From contig CAKNFP010000002.1 in assembly GCA_930633525.1 (NCBI GenBank), forward strand, positions 930,001 to 994,000: a stretch of DNA of 64,000 nt, written 5' to 3'. Numbering within the stretch: position 1 is the first letter of the stretch; each line of letters begins with the position of its first letter. This stretch comes from Hyphomicrobiales bacterium (GTDB lineage Bacteria; Pseudomonadota; Alphaproteobacteria; Rhizobiales; Beijerinckiaceae). The translations under genes and the position numbers were made by a program. Below are positions 1 through 9,172 of this stretch, one piece after another. The notes below the pieces were generated by a model. The model ran no database searches. It had not been told where the DNA came from and was given only the letters and a program-made list of their open reading frames with translations.

Positions 1-298
1 GGAACTTCAGCCCCGGCCTTAGCTTCACCCGAAGAGTGGTCTCATTCGTGAATTCCCAGCTTTCTGCCAGGCCCGGTCCGACGCCGCCGTCGTCGAGCGG
101 ATCAAAAAGGCGATCCTGGATGTTGAATGCGACGTTCAGCGAGTGCTGGAGATTGTTACGGGCCACATCCAGGCCGACAGGTTCCGCCGACTGCGCTACG
201 ATGACCTGGCTCTCTTGCGCCCGTGACCTGTCCGGGGCGCCCATCGCGACCATAAATGCGAGCGCCCCGGCGCCCACCCATTTCATTAATGTTCGCAT
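1..298 (-). CDS. ABC transporter substrate-binding protein, peptide/nickel type (SBP_bac_5), C-terminus cut by window edge
   Basis: Only about the first 99 residues are in the window. The start is an ATG (complement of 296-298) preceded by a good AGGAG ribosome site at about 302-306. The N-terminus is a signal peptide (MRTLMKWVGAGALAFMVAMG, cleaved near SRAQ). It is followed by the pattern of dipeptide/oligopeptide-binding proteins: an early 'EPVGLD' strand, 'QDRLFDPL', then 'PGLAESWE' and 'LRPGLKF'. Such proteins deliver oligopeptides, nickel, glutathione or opine-like ligands to an inner-membrane ABC permease. The permease and ATPase genes would lie to the left, outside the window. The ligand cannot be inferred. 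The IclR gene at 919-1704 points in the same direction upstream and may control it. Confidence 0.85.
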   Translation of the reverse strand, partial: MRTLMKWVGAGALAFMVAMGAPDRSRAQESQVIVAQSAEPVGLDVARNNLQHSLNVAFNIQDRLFDPLDDGGVGPGLAESWEFTNETTLRVKLRPGLKF

Positions 299-918
299 TC
301 AGTTTCTCCTCTGATTTGTGGCGGCTTTTGTCTAAACGGCCGCTTTGTATGGCTTTTGATGAACTCACAGTGTCCGCTGCATAAAAAGGCGGCGGAAAGC
401 TATCTCCGTAAACTATCTCCGTCGGGCCTTGGCTTGGGCGTGCAAGCGACGCGGAAATATTCATAAGCTGAACGAAAGTTGTACTTTGACGTGGAGCGAT
501 CGCAACGTTGCTTTACTCGGGACAAGGGCCGCAAGGTTCTCGACGGAAACTTTCCCGGTCTGCAATCGGACTGCCGTTACAACGGTTCTATCGAGCGATC
601 TGTAATTGGATGCGAGCAACGCAAACGCCTTCGCCATGATGAATGGCTCCTCTCGGTCCTATCAGATTCTGGTTATCAGTTATGTGGGCGCATAACGTAC
701 ATGCGTTCGCTTACCGCACAAATAAACGCGATAAATTCTCCGTGTCAATACGGCCGTCAGCTCGAGCGCGTCAGGAGAAGAAACTGCACATGGGGAGAGG
801 CAGGGATCTGCGGTCGCAGGCGGCCCCCCGGTCCGGCCGAATCGTTATACGGCGCACGCGATCCTCTGCTCGCAATGTCGTCGGGAGCAGCAAAAAAGGT
901 TTCGCGGAGAGTGAACGT
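299..918. other. Intergenic region, about 620 bp, no gene recognised
   Basis: This gap lies between the 3' end of the IclR gene and the start of the binding-protein gene. A long plus-strand frame (479-985) opens here, but it has no recognisable protein features, poor codon character and runs antisense into the IclR gene, so I treat it as spurious. At 689-705 there is a short inverted repeat, CGCAT-N7-ATGCG, which could be a regulator site. It lies about 390 bp upstream of the binding-protein start, so its target is uncertain. Confidence 0.4.
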
Positions 919-1704
919 TCAGAAGTTGCCGATGGCGCGTTCGGTGTCGCGAGCGGCGCCGCGCAAAATCGGGAGAACGGTGTAGAGCAGTGCCTCGGAC
1001 GAGATGCGTCCGGCATGGGCGCCCACGGCCATCGCCGCAATCACCTTGTTGCGGCGATCATGGATCGGAACCGCGATTGAACGCATGCCCCGCTCGAATT
1101 CCTCGTCCACGATCGCGTAGCCGTGGAGGCGGACGTCTTCGAGACGTTCCATGAAGGCTGTTTTGTCGTTCGGTATGCCATTCGCATCCTTCAGGGCCTG
1201 CAGATCCCAGAGTGAGCCAAGCGATTCGTCCGTCAACTCGGCCAGCAGCACCTGCCCGAGCGCGCTGGGAAAACTAGGCAAGCGCATGCCAACCGCGATT
1301 GTTTCCGCCATAATGCGATCTGTGGAGACGCGTGCCACGCACACCACTTCGCCCCCGTCGAGGACGCCGAGCGAACAGCCTTCGCCAACCTGGCGCGAGA
1401 CATCCTTCATGTAGGCTTCCGCCACGTCGGCGATTCCGAAGGACGACAAATAAGCATAGCCGAGGCCCAGGACGCCAGGCGACAGCTCGAACAGCCGCCC
1501 ATCCGTCCGCGCATAGCCAGTGGCGACGAGCGTGTGGAGAAGCCGGCGCGAGGTAGCGCGCGTCAGGCCAGTGCGACGCGAAACGTCGCTCAACGTCATG
1601 TGCGAGTGGTTGCGATCGAAAGCACGAATGACCGCGAGCCCTTTTTCAAGGGAATAGACGAAATCCCTTCGCCCTTGCGGTTTGCCTTCAAGATCGTCTT
1701 CCAA
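919..1704 (-). CDS. IclR family transcriptional regulator
   Basis: 261 residues, the normal length for the family. An N-terminal winged helix-turn-helix lies at about residues 15-75 ('SLEKGLAVIRAFDRNHSHMT', 'DVSRRTGLTRATSRRLLHTL'). It is followed by an IclR effector domain ('DVSRQVGEGCSLGVLDGGEV' and 'GMRLPSFPSALGQVLLA'). IclR proteins sense small aromatic or carboxylic ligands and commonly control a divergent catabolic operon. I chose the TTG at 1702-1704 because a GAGGAG ribosome site lies at 1713-1718 and no better in-frame ATG precedes the HTH. The gene is divergent from the hydantoinase operon at 1952, with 247 bp between, so it is the likely regulator of that operon. The effector is unknown. 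Confidence 0.92.
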   Translation of the reverse strand: MEDDLEGKPQGRRDFVYSLEKGLAVIRAFDRNHSHMTLSDVSRRTGLTRATSRRLLHTLVATGYARTDGRLFELSPGVLGLGYAYLSSFGIADVAEAYMKDVSRQVGEGCSLGVLDGGEVVCVARVSTDRIMAETIAVGMRLPSFPSALGQVLLAELTDESLGSLWDLQALKDANGIPNDKTAFMERLEDVRLHGYAIVDEEFERGMRSIAVPIHDRRNKVIAAMAVGAHAGRISSEALLYTVLPILRGAARDTERAIGNF

Positions 1705-1951
1705 ACACCCGGCTCCTCAAAATCCAAACAAAACAAGGCGCTTACGCGCCATAGCCAATGCTTGCGGAACATAGTCCGACGCCACGCCCTGTCAATATGA
1801 GGCCCTAATATCGGCGGCGGAGGCTCTTGACTTTCGAGAACGGCCAAATATTAGCTATGTGCGTCTTGCGTACACAGGTTCGCATAGCGTACTAATGTAG
1901 AAGCAGCCTTGACGCTGGCCAGACGGGTTCATTTTTCCAGAGGGCATCTCC
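1705..1951. promoter_or_regulatory. Divergent promoter region between the IclR gene and the hydantoinase operon
   Basis: 247 bp separate the two starts. The segment 1867-1892 contains the imperfect repeats TGCGTAC and CGCATAGCGTAC. TGCG-N10-CGCA is dyadic there, and GCGTAC occurs twice as a direct repeat. It sits 60-85 bp upstream of the hydantoinase A start, where an IclR site would be expected. Calling it an operator is an inference from position and symmetry only. Confidence 0.4.
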
Positions 1952-4018
1952 ATGACGCTTCATATCGGGGTCGATACGGGCGGCACCCATACCGATATCG
2001 TCTTGCTGGACCGGGATGCCGGTCAGTTTCATACGCTCAAAGTACCCACGACGCCCGAGGATCTCTCGATCGGTATTATGGACGGTGTGCGCCGTATAAT
2101 CGGCGAGCAGGGATATGCAGATCGGGCGGCCGATATCGCTTTTTACTACGGCACGACTCTGATCACGAATATCATCGTGGAAAAGCAGAGCGTGCATATC
2201 GGTCTAATCACGACCGGTGGGTTTCGCGATGTTCTGGAAATCGGGCGTGCGGTGCGCAAACCCAACATCTACGACATCCACTGGCGCCCGCTGAGCCCGC
2301 TGATCCCGCGAAAACTGCGCTACGGGGTAACCGAGCGCATCGACCACAAGGGTCACATCCTGACGCCCCTTGATGAGGACGACGTGCGCGCCCGCTTGAG
2401 GGAACTCAAGCAGCAGGATGTCCGGGCCATCGCCATTTGCCTGCTCAACGCCTATGCCAATCCGGTCCACGAGCAGCGCATCGCCGCCATTGCCGCTGAA
2501 GAGTGCTCAGGTGTGCCGCTATCTCTGTCGAGCGATGTGGCGCGGGAGTTTCGCGAATACGAGCGCACCTCGACGACTGCCCTCAACGCTTTCGTCGTTG
2601 CGCCGATGACGGAGCACCTCGATCGCCTCGCGGCACGGCTGGCCAGTGAAGGCATCGAGCGAACGCCGTTCATCATGCGCGGCAACGGCGGAGTGATGAG
2701 CTTCGAGCTTGCAAAGAGTTTGCCGGCCGCTGTGACCCATTCCGGTCCGGTAGCAGGTATCGTGGGTGGCAACGCAATCGCTCGTGCGGCCGGTGTCTCG
2801 AACGCCATTACATTTGATATGGGCGGCACGTCCTCCGACGTCGCGCTCATCTCGGACGGCAAGCCGTATTCGACCACGCGCGGGGATCTCGCCGGTTATC
2901 CGATCCTGTTGCCGATGCTCGATCTTGTGACAATCGGAGCGGGCGGCGGCTCGATCGCCTGGATCGACCCTGCGGGCGGCTTGAAAGTGGGGCCACGCAG
3001 CGCCGGTTCTGTTCCTGGCCCCGTGTGCTACGGCCGAGGTGGTGAGAATCCCACCATTACCGATGCCAACTTGGTCTGCGGCCGCCTCAACGGAGCCTTT
3101 TTCCTCAACGGGGAAAGGACCTTGCGGATGGATCTGGCGCGCGCCGCGATCGCCGACAGGATCGCGCGGCCGCTCGGCATGAGTGTCGAGGAAGCCGCGC
3201 TCGGCATCATCGCGGTGGCTGAATCGCATATGGTCAACGCCATCAAGCTGGTCTCGGTACAGCGGGGCATCGATCCGCGCAAATTTACCCTGATCGGCTT
3301 TGGGGGCGCGGGTCCTCTTCACACCGTATCCCTCGCGGATGCCCTCGGCATGGATCGCGTGCTCATTCCTGCGGCACCTGGCAATGTCTCGGCGTCTGGT
3401 CTGCTCTCCGCAGAGATCCGGCATGATCTCGTCCGCACCAAGGTCGTTCCCCTGACATTGGTCGATGCGACCGCCATGGAGGCAGACTTCAGCATTCTGG
3501 TTGCTGAAGCCAAAGGAAGTCTCTCCCGCCAGAATGCGCGTGACGGGCAGGTGTTGCGCGCGCTTGATCTGAGGTATCGGGGGCAGGCCTACGAACTCAC
3601 CTTGCCCATGCCCTCACGGGCGCTGGACCATGCGCTTTTCGCGGAAATGGCCGAGGCCTTTCACGCCGAACACGAACGGGTCTACGGCTACCGGCTCGAT
3701 CACCATGGCGTTGAGATCGTCAATCTGCGCGCGACAGCCATCGGTGGCATCCAGCAGCATCCCTGGCCGGCGACCGAACGGCGGGCGGGAGAAGCTCGCC
3801 CCATAGCCACCCGCAAGGTGCTCTATGGCGATGCCGCCTGGGATTGGCCCGTCTATCGTTTCACGGAAATTCACGCGGGCCAAACCGCCGAGGGTCCTGC
3901 AATCGTCGAATATCCGGGCTCAACCTGTGTGGTGCCCGCGGGTTGGGCCATCACATGGGATGAAGGGCGCCACGCCCATGTCACCAAGACCATGAACCGA
4001 CCTTCCGGGGATTTTTGA
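1952..4018 (+). CDS. Hydantoinase/oxoprolinase subunit A (N-methylhydantoinase A family)
   Basis: 688 residues. The N-terminal Hydant_A_N domain begins with the nucleotide-binding motif GVDTGGTHTDIVLLD. It is followed by the actin-like hydantoinase A core ('FDMGGTSSDVALIS' and 'GAGGGSIAWIDPAGGLKVGP') and a C-terminal acetone carboxylase/hydantoinase-like domain. Enzymes of this class couple ATP hydrolysis to opening of a cyclic amide: N-methylhydantoin, 5-oxoproline or caprolactam. They work with a B subunit, which here begins 1 nt after this stop. An AGAGGG-type ribosome site lies about 7 nt before the ATG. The substrate cannot be read from sequence. The neighbouring P5C-type dehydrogenase, amino-acid dehydrogenase and aminotransferase favour a lactam or oxoproline-like compound over acetone carboxylation, since no gamma subunit is present. 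Confidence 0.9.
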   Translation: MTLHIGVDTGGTHTDIVLLDRDAGQFHTLKVPTTPEDLSIGIMDGVRRIIGEQGYADRAADIAFYYGTTLITNIIVEKQSVHIGLITTGGFRDVLEIGRAVRKPNIYDIHWRPLSPLIPRKLRYGVTERIDHKGHILTPLDEDDVRARLRELKQQDVRAIAICLLNAYANPVHEQRIAAIAAEECSGVPLSLSSDVAREFREYERTSTTALNAFVVAPMTEHLDRLAARLASEGIERTPFIMRGNGGVMSFELAKSLPAAVTHSGPVAGIVGGNAIARAAGVSNAITFDMGGTSSDVALISDGKPYSTTRGDLAGYPILLPMLDLVTIGAGGGSIAWIDPAGGLKVGPRSAGSVPGPVCYGRGGENPTITDANLVCGRLNGAFFLNGERTLRMDLARAAIADRIARPLGMSVEEAALGIIAVAESHMVNAIKLVSVQRGIDPRKFTLIGFGGAGPLHTVSLADALGMDRVLIPAAPGNVSASGLLSAEIRHDLVRTKVVPLTLVDATAMEADFSILVAEAKGSLSRQNARDGQVLRALDLRYRGQAYELTLPMPSRALDHALFAEMAEAFHAEHERVYGYRLDHHGVEIVNLRATAIGGIQQHPWPATERRAGEARPIATRKVLYGDAAWDWPVYRFTEIHAGQTAEGPAIVEYPGSTCVVPAGWAITWDEGRHAHVTKTMNRPSGDF

Positions 4019-4019
4019 G

Positions 4020-5747
4020 ATGTCCACCGCTGCCGCCGCCGTATCCCTCGGCATGACCGCGACCGAACGTTCGGCCGTCAATCCCATCACGCTTGAAATC
4101 ATCCGCAACGGCCTCACGATGATCGCGGAGCAGATTTCACGCCGGATGATCCGGGCGGGCACCTCCTACATCATCAAGGAGATGGAGGATTGCTCTGCCG
4201 CGTTGTTCGATGGTCAGGCGAGGTTGCTCGCCGAAAGCGCGTCGATCCCGATTCACCTGAACTGCATAGGCATCACCCTGAAGACGGTGCTGGAACACTA
4301 CTTTCCAACCGAAACGTGGCGGCCGGGTGATGTGGTTATTACCAACGATCCCTATGCAGGTGGCACATCGCTGTCGTCGCACCATACCAACGACATTATC
4401 GCCTTCTTCCCGGTCTTTGCCCAGAACCGCCTCGTCGGCTTCACGGCGTTGAACACGCACCACATGGATATCGGAGCCATGTGGATGGGGACGCGCGGCT
4501 GGGGCGTGGAGATTTGGCAGGAAGGCCTGCGCATCCCGCCGCTCAAGCTCATGCGGGAGGGTCAGTTGGACAAGGCTGTGATGGCCCTGATCCTCAACAA
4601 TACGCGCGTGCCTCTGATCCTGGAGAATGATCTGGTGGCGGAAATGTCGGCGATCCAGAAGGGCGCCGAAGAGATGCAAACAATATTTGCCAGCTACGGA
4701 ACAGACACCGTGCTCACCTGCTTCGACGAGCTGATCTGCCAATCCGAGCAGCGCACGCGCGCCGAAATCGTCTCGATCCCTGACGGCATCTACCGACACG
4801 AGGAAAAAATCCTGGAGGACGGTGCAAAGGGCGGGCCCTATACGCTACGACTGACCATGACGGTCGCTGGAAACGCCATTACCTTCGACTATACGGGAAC
4901 AGATCCGCAGATCGATGGTCCCATCAACGCGCCCCTGTCGGCGACCATGGCCGCGACGTATTATGTGATGAAGTGCATCACGGATCCGACAATCCCCAAC
5001 ACGGAGGGTTGCTCGCGGCCCATAACGATCATCGCGCCGCCCGGCACGCTGGTGAACGCCCGGCTGCCCGCGGCGTGCTTCCAACGCATGATCGTTTGCC
5101 ACTCGATCGTCGACTTGATCATGGGGGCTATCGCCCAGGCAGTCCCCGAGCGTGCGATGGCTGACAGCTGCGGCTGTCTTTACAACTCCGTCGTTGCTCC
5201 GAACCTCGACACCGGCGAGATCGGAGTTGCATCCGAGGTTGTACCGGGTGGCATCGGGGCGACCTCATGGGGGGATGGTCTCAATGTGATGTCCTGCCAT
5301 GTCACCAATTGCCCCATTCCGCCGATCGAAGCCACGGAGATCGAGGCGCCGGTTGTCTATCTGCGTCGGGAGTTCGCACAGGACAGCGGCGGCGCGGGCT
5401 ATTGGCGCGGTGGTCTCGGCCAGATCCTCGAATATCGGGTGCTGGGCAAGAACCCGCTCTTCCACCATACCTCGCAGAAGTCCGTCATTCCTCCGCAGGG
5501 CATGATGGGCGGATTGCCCGGTCAAGGTGGCGGTTGGTACATCAACCGAGGCACCGCGAAGGAACGCGAGCTCGAATACGCGATCGGCGACGTCGAGTTT
5601 CTCAACGCCGGCGATACCGTCACGCATATCAGCCCTGGCGGCGGCGGTTATGGAAACCCTCTCGACAGGGACCGCGACCGCGTACGCCGCGATATTGAGG
5701 CCGGCTTCATCAGCCGGGAAGCGGCGAGGGGCCTCTACGGCTACTGA
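4020..5747 (+). CDS. Hydantoinase/oxoprolinase subunit B
   Basis: 575 residues, a full-length hydantoinase B (HyuB) protein. Diagnostic parts are 'NPITLEIIRNGLTMIAEQIS' near the N-terminus, 'GDVVITNDPYAGGTSLSSHH' and 'NTHHMDIGAMWMG' (metal-site His and Asp residues of the family). The C-terminus has the Gly-rich 'INAGDTVTHISPGGGGYGNP'-like end (here FLNAGDTVTHISPGGGGYGN). It pairs with the A subunit immediately upstream (1 nt gap, so probably translationally coupled) to form an ATP-dependent cyclic-amide hydrolase in the cytoplasm. The start at 4020 keeps the extended 'MSTAAAAVSLGMTATERSA' tail; a later ATG (4053) is possible. Confidence 0.9.
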   Translation: MSTAAAAVSLGMTATERSAVNPITLEIIRNGLTMIAEQISRRMIRAGTSYIIKEMEDCSAALFDGQARLLAESASIPIHLNCIGITLKTVLEHYFPTETWRPGDVVITNDPYAGGTSLSSHHTNDIIAFFPVFAQNRLVGFTALNTHHMDIGAMWMGTRGWGVEIWQEGLRIPPLKLMREGQLDKAVMALILNNTRVPLILENDLVAEMSAIQKGAEEMQTIFASYGTDTVLTCFDELICQSEQRTRAEIVSIPDGIYRHEEKILEDGAKGGPYTLRLTMTVAGNAITFDYTGTDPQIDGPINAPLSATMAATYYVMKCITDPTIPNTEGCSRPITIIAPPGTLVNARLPAACFQRMIVCHSIVDLIMGAIAQAVPERAMADSCGCLYNSVVAPNLDTGEIGVASEVVPGGIGATSWGDGLNVMSCHVTNCPIPPIEATEIEAPVVYLRREFAQDSGGAGYWRGGLGQILEYRVLGKNPLFHHTSQKSVIPPQGMMGGLPGQGGGWYINRGTAKERELEYAIGDVEFLNAGDTVTHISPGGGGYGNPLDRDRDRVRRDIEAGFISREAARGLYGY

Positions 5748-5811
5748 CATGAAAAGCCGGCCGACCAGCGCTTGGCCGGTCCAACCATCGCCCTCTCATG
5801 GGAAATCGGCC

Positions 5812-7389
5812 ATGTCCACCCAGTCTTTGCCGCGTGTTACCTATTCCAATATCAATGCCGACTTCACGCCTGTTCACGCCTTGCTTGATGAGTTGATCCC
5901 CCAGGTCAAGGCAGCTGTTCTCGGCAGGTACTGGCCCCACCGCATCGGCGGGAGAGATGTCGCCGTCGGCCCTTCCTACGAGGCGCATTCGCCCATTGAC
6001 GACCGCCTCCTGCTCGGCTCATTCCACCGAGCCAGCACGGCAACCGTCGATGAGGCGGTCGCCTGGGCGCGCACGACCCAGCGGGGCTGGGCCGCCCTGC
6101 CCTGGCGGGACCGCCTGACGGCGGTGCGCCGTTTTGCGGACCAGTTGGAGGCGGACAAATTCGTTCTCGCTGCCGCCTGCCTTCTGGAGGTCGGAAAGTC
6201 GCGGCTGGAAGCCGTGGGCGAGGCCGAGGAGGCGATTGATCTGGTGCGCTATTACGCCGATCAGATGGAGGAGCATCAGGGCTTTAGCCGCTCCATGAAG
6301 CGGGCTTTCGAGACCGAGCGCACGAGCGATCATCTGAAGCCTTTCGGTGCCTTCGGTGTCATCGCGCCGTTCAATTTCCCGCTTGCCCTGTCCGTCGGCA
6401 TGATCTCTGCAGCGCTGATCGCGGGCAATGCGGTGGTGTATAAGCCGAGCGAATTTGCAGGGCTTACCGGTGCTCTCATCATGCAAGCGGCGGATAAGGC
6501 CGGCTTACCGGCTGGACTGCTCAATCTCATCTGCGGCAATGGCGAAACCGGCCAGGCCATGATCGATCATCCCGGTTTCGACGGCTTCGCCTTCACCGGA
6601 AGCTACCAGGTGGGCACCGCCATTCTGCGCGCGGTGGCCCAAGGTCGCTTCAATCGCCCGCTCGTCATCGAGATGGGCGGCAAGAACCCGACCTATGTGG
6701 CAGCATCCGCCGACGTCGCACGCGCCGCCAGCGGATTGGTTCGCTCGGCATTCGGCCTGCAGGGCCAGAAATGCTCCAGCGGCTCGAAAGTCTATGTTCA
6801 CGCCAGCCTGAAGGACGCGCTCATGGCCCAGGTGGTGGACCTCACTCGCGCCATCCAGATCGGCGATCCCACCGACAAAAGCGTATTCATGGGTCCGCTC
6901 GTCAACGAGGCCGCGTTCCGGCGTTTCGAGGCGGCCTGCGCACACGCCGCGCGTGACGGGCGCATAATCACCGGCGGCAAGCGGATGACCGGGGGCCTCT
7001 TCGACCATGGCTTCTATGTCGAACCGACCATCGTCGATGGGCTCCCTCCTGATCATGCGCTGCACAAGCAGGAGCTTTTCCTTCCGTTCCTGACGGTGCA
7101 GAACTTCGCCGACCTCCGCGAGGCCATCGCGGATGGAAATGCCGTCGCCTACGGGCTTACCGCCGGCTGCTATGCCCGCGACCAGCTGGAAATCGACCTG
7201 TTTCTCGATCGCGCCGAGGCTGGCGCCCTCTATGTGAACCGGGCGAGCGGCGCTACCACTGGTGCCTGGCCCGGTATCCAGACGTTCTGCGGCTGGAAAG
7301 GTTCGGGTGTTTCCGGCAAGGGCGGGCTTGGCCCTTACTATATCCAACAGTTTATGCGTGAACAAAGTCACACGATCTGGGTCGATTGA
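5812..7389 (+). CDS. Aldehyde dehydrogenase, 1-pyrroline-5-carboxylate dehydrogenase-like
   Basis: 525 residues from the chosen ATG at 5812. An in-frame ATG at 5749, directly after hyuB, would add 21 residues with no family similarity. The protein shows NAD+-binding 'GVIAPFNFPLALSVGM', 'FTGSYQVGTAIL', the general-base Glu in 'VIEMGGKNP' and the catalytic Cys321 in 'GLQGQKCSSGSKVYV'. The QGQKCS context and the C-terminal 'CGWKGSGVSGKGGLGPYYIQ' are typical of the P5C/glutamate-semialdehyde dehydrogenase branch. It would oxidise a semialdehyde formed from a ring-opened or deaminated amino acid to a dicarboxylic amino acid. It is the third gene of the operon. The exact substrate is an inference. 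Confidence 0.87.
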   Translation: MSTQSLPRVTYSNINADFTPVHALLDELIPQVKAAVLGRYWPHRIGGRDVAVGPSYEAHSPIDDRLLLGSFHRASTATVDEAVAWARTTQRGWAALPWRDRLTAVRRFADQLEADKFVLAAACLLEVGKSRLEAVGEAEEAIDLVRYYADQMEEHQGFSRSMKRAFETERTSDHLKPFGAFGVIAPFNFPLALSVGMISAALIAGNAVVYKPSEFAGLTGALIMQAADKAGLPAGLLNLICGNGETGQAMIDHPGFDGFAFTGSYQVGTAILRAVAQGRFNRPLVIEMGGKNPTYVAASADVARAASGLVRSAFGLQGQKCSSGSKVYVHASLKDALMAQVVDLTRAIQIGDPTDKSVFMGPLVNEAAFRRFEAACAHAARDGRIITGGKRMTGGLFDHGFYVEPTIVDGLPPDHALHKQELFLPFLTVQNFADLREAIADGNAVAYGLTAGCYARDQLEIDLFLDRAEAGALYVNRASGATTGAWPGIQTFCGWKGSGVSGKGGLGPYYIQQFMREQSHTIWVD

Positions 7390-7461
7390 CGCCCGGAGGC
7401 TGTAGTCCCGCGCCCCTCTACAGTAACGTCGGCGTCTTTTATTCGGTTCTGAAGAATTACT

Positions 7462-7773
7462 ATGTCGTTTGAGCACATATACAAGCCTCGCCTGCATCGC
7501 ATCGCCGGGTGTAATGCGTCCACGCTGGCGGTGACCGTCGATGGGCGGGCGGTTGAGGCGAGAGCGGGCGATACGTTGCTGACCGTTCTCCTGAACCATG
7601 ACGGATGGGTGCGTGACAGCGAATTCGGTGACGGGAAGCGGTCAGGCTTTTGCGTCATGGGCGCCTGTCAGGACTGCTGGGTCACGTTGAGCGACGGGCG
7701 GAGGTTGCGGGCCTGCACGACCTTGGCCGTGAGTGGAATGGCGATCGTCAGAAAGCAGGGCACTCATGTTTGA
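7462..7773 (+). CDS. (2Fe-2S)-binding small subunit of an FAD amino-acid dehydrogenase (HcnA/OoxA-like)
   Basis: 103 residues forming one plant-type ferredoxin-like Fer2_4 domain. The cluster cysteines are in 'GFCVMGACQDCWV' with a further Cys in 'RACTT'. Proteins of this size are the gamma or A subunit of heterotrimeric FAD dehydrogenases such as HcnABC (glycine to HCN), octopine/nopaline oxidases and D-hydroxyproline dehydrogenase. Its stop overlaps the next start by 8 nt, as expected for subunits made in equal amounts. Confidence 0.88.
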   Translation: MSFEHIYKPRLHRIAGCNASTLAVTVDGRAVEARAGDTLLTVLLNHDGWVRDSEFGDGKRSGFCVMGACQDCWVTLSDGRRLRACTTLAVSGMAIVRKQGTHV

Positions 7774-9172
7774 TCCCGCTTACGGTGATCACGGGCCGGA
7801 CATGGCGCCCCGCGTCGCTATCGTCGGTGCAGGCCCGGCGGGCATTCGCGCCGCCGAGGCGTTGGTCGATGCGGGCCTTCGCCCAATCCTCATCGACGAA
7901 GCCCCGCGCCCGGGTGGCCAGATCTATCGTCAGCCACCTCCCGCACTGCAGCGCCCGGCGCGCGAGCTCTACGGCTTCGAGGCCACCAAAGCTGCCCGCC
8001 TGCACCAGACCTTTGCGCGTATCCGCCCGGCTATGGACTATCGTTCGGAAACGCTCGTCTGGGGTGTGCGTGACAATCGCGTGCTGCTTTCCGGGTCGGA
8101 AGGCCGGGCAGAGCTTTATTTCGACAGGATTATCGTGGCCACCGGCGCCATGGATCGGATCGCCCCCATTCCCGGCTGGACGCAGCCCGGTGTATATTCG
8201 TTGGGCGGTGCGCAGGTCATGCTCAAGTATCAGGCGAGCCTGATCGGCCGGCGCCCGATTTTCGTAGGCACCGGGCCTCTTCTTTATCTCATTGCATGGC
8301 AGTATCTGAAAGCCGGAGTGCGTCCCGCAGCAGTCATCGAGACGGGTACGTTCAGCGGCCTTGCAAGTGCGTTGCCGCGACTTGCAGCCCGGCCACAGAC
8401 CCTGTTGAAAGGCGTCTATTTCTCAGCAGGACTTCGGGCACGCAACATACCTATCATTTATTCTGCCAATCCTGCGGACATTTACGTTGAGGGCGAAAGT
8501 CTTGTCCTTTCGTATTCCAGTTACGGAAAGCAAGCGAAGGTGATCGGCGATGCCGTTGCGCTCGGGAGCGGGCTCAAGCCGGAGACGCAACTGGCGGAGG
8601 TTCTCGGTGTGGCCTTTGCGTTCCACCATCCGACCCGTCTGCACTTGCCACAATGCGACATCATGGGCCGCAGCAACCTGCCCCACGTCTACATCGCCGG
8701 CGACGCCGGCGGCATTCGCGGCGCCGATGCAGCAGAGGCAGGCGGCGCGTTGGCTGCCATGGCGGTGCTGAAAGATCTTGGTTGGACGATTAATGAAGCC
8801 CGCCGGAGCCTTCTCGTGAAGCATATGCAACGCGCTGAACGTTTCCGCAGCGGTCTCGAATCTGCCTTTCCTTATCCCACCCGCTGCGTCACGGATCTGC
8901 CCGATGATGCCATCCTGTGCCGCTGTGAAAACATCACCGTTGGTGCGGTCCGCACGGCCATACCATCGTGGCAGGTCAAGGATGTGAACCGGTTGAAGGC
9001 GATCACCCGCTGCGGCATGGGCCGCTGCCAGGGGCGACTCTGCGGTTCGGCGACTGCGGAGCTTCTGGCCGCCGAAGCAGGCCAGAGAATCGTTGACATC
9101 GGACGCATGCGCGGGCAGATCCCACTCAAGCCTCTCCTCGGCCAGCGTTTTGCGGAGGAAGTCACGTCGTGA
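7766..9172 (+). CDS. FAD/NAD(P)-dependent oxidoreductase subunit with C-terminal [2Fe-2S] domain (HcnB/OoxA-like)
   Basis: 468 residues from ATG 7766. An N-terminal dinucleotide-binding motif (VAIVGAGPAGIRAAEALVDA) is followed by a pyridine-nucleotide-disulphide oxidoreductase core ('ATGAMDRIAPIPGWTQPGV', 'IAGDAGGIRGADAAEAGGAL'). The C-terminus is a BFD-like iron-sulfur domain with 'LCRCENIT' and 'RCGMGRCQGRLCG'. This is the electron-transfer alpha subunit of heterotrimeric amino-acid dehydrogenases. The upstream gene supplies the small iron-sulfur subunit and the downstream gene the substrate-oxidising subunit. The start overlaps the previous stop by 8 nt and the end overlaps the next GTG by 4 nt. 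Confidence 0.88.
   Translation: MFDPAYGDHGPDMAPRVAIVGAGPAGIRAAEALVDAGLRPILIDEAPRPGGQIYRQPPPALQRPARELYGFEATKAARLHQTFARIRPAMDYRSETLVWGVRDNRVLLSGSEGRAELYFDRIIVATGAMDRIAPIPGWTQPGVYSLGGAQVMLKYQASLIGRRPIFVGTGPLLYLIAWQYLKAGVRPAAVIETGTFSGLASALPRLAARPQTLLKGVYFSAGLRARNIPIIYSANPADIYVEGESLVLSYSSYGKQAKVIGDAVALGSGLKPETQLAEVLGVAFAFHHPTRLHLPQCDIMGRSNLPHVYIAGDAGGIRGADAAEAGGALAAMAVLKDLGWTINEARRSLLVKHMQRAERFRSGLESAFPYPTRCVTDLPDDAILCRCENITVGAVRTAIPSWQVKDVNRLKAITRCGMGRCQGRLCGSATAELLAAEAGQRIVDIGRMRGQIPLKPLLGQRFAEEVTS

Noticed and set aside
479..985. Plus-strand frame of 168 codons at the left edge
   Set aside because: No motif, no good start, basic low-complexity product, and partly antisense to the IclR gene.
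6505..7599. Long minus-strand open frame (364 codons)
   Set aside because: Antisense to the aldehyde dehydrogenase with its catalytic motifs on the plus strand; Arg/Gly-rich shadow.
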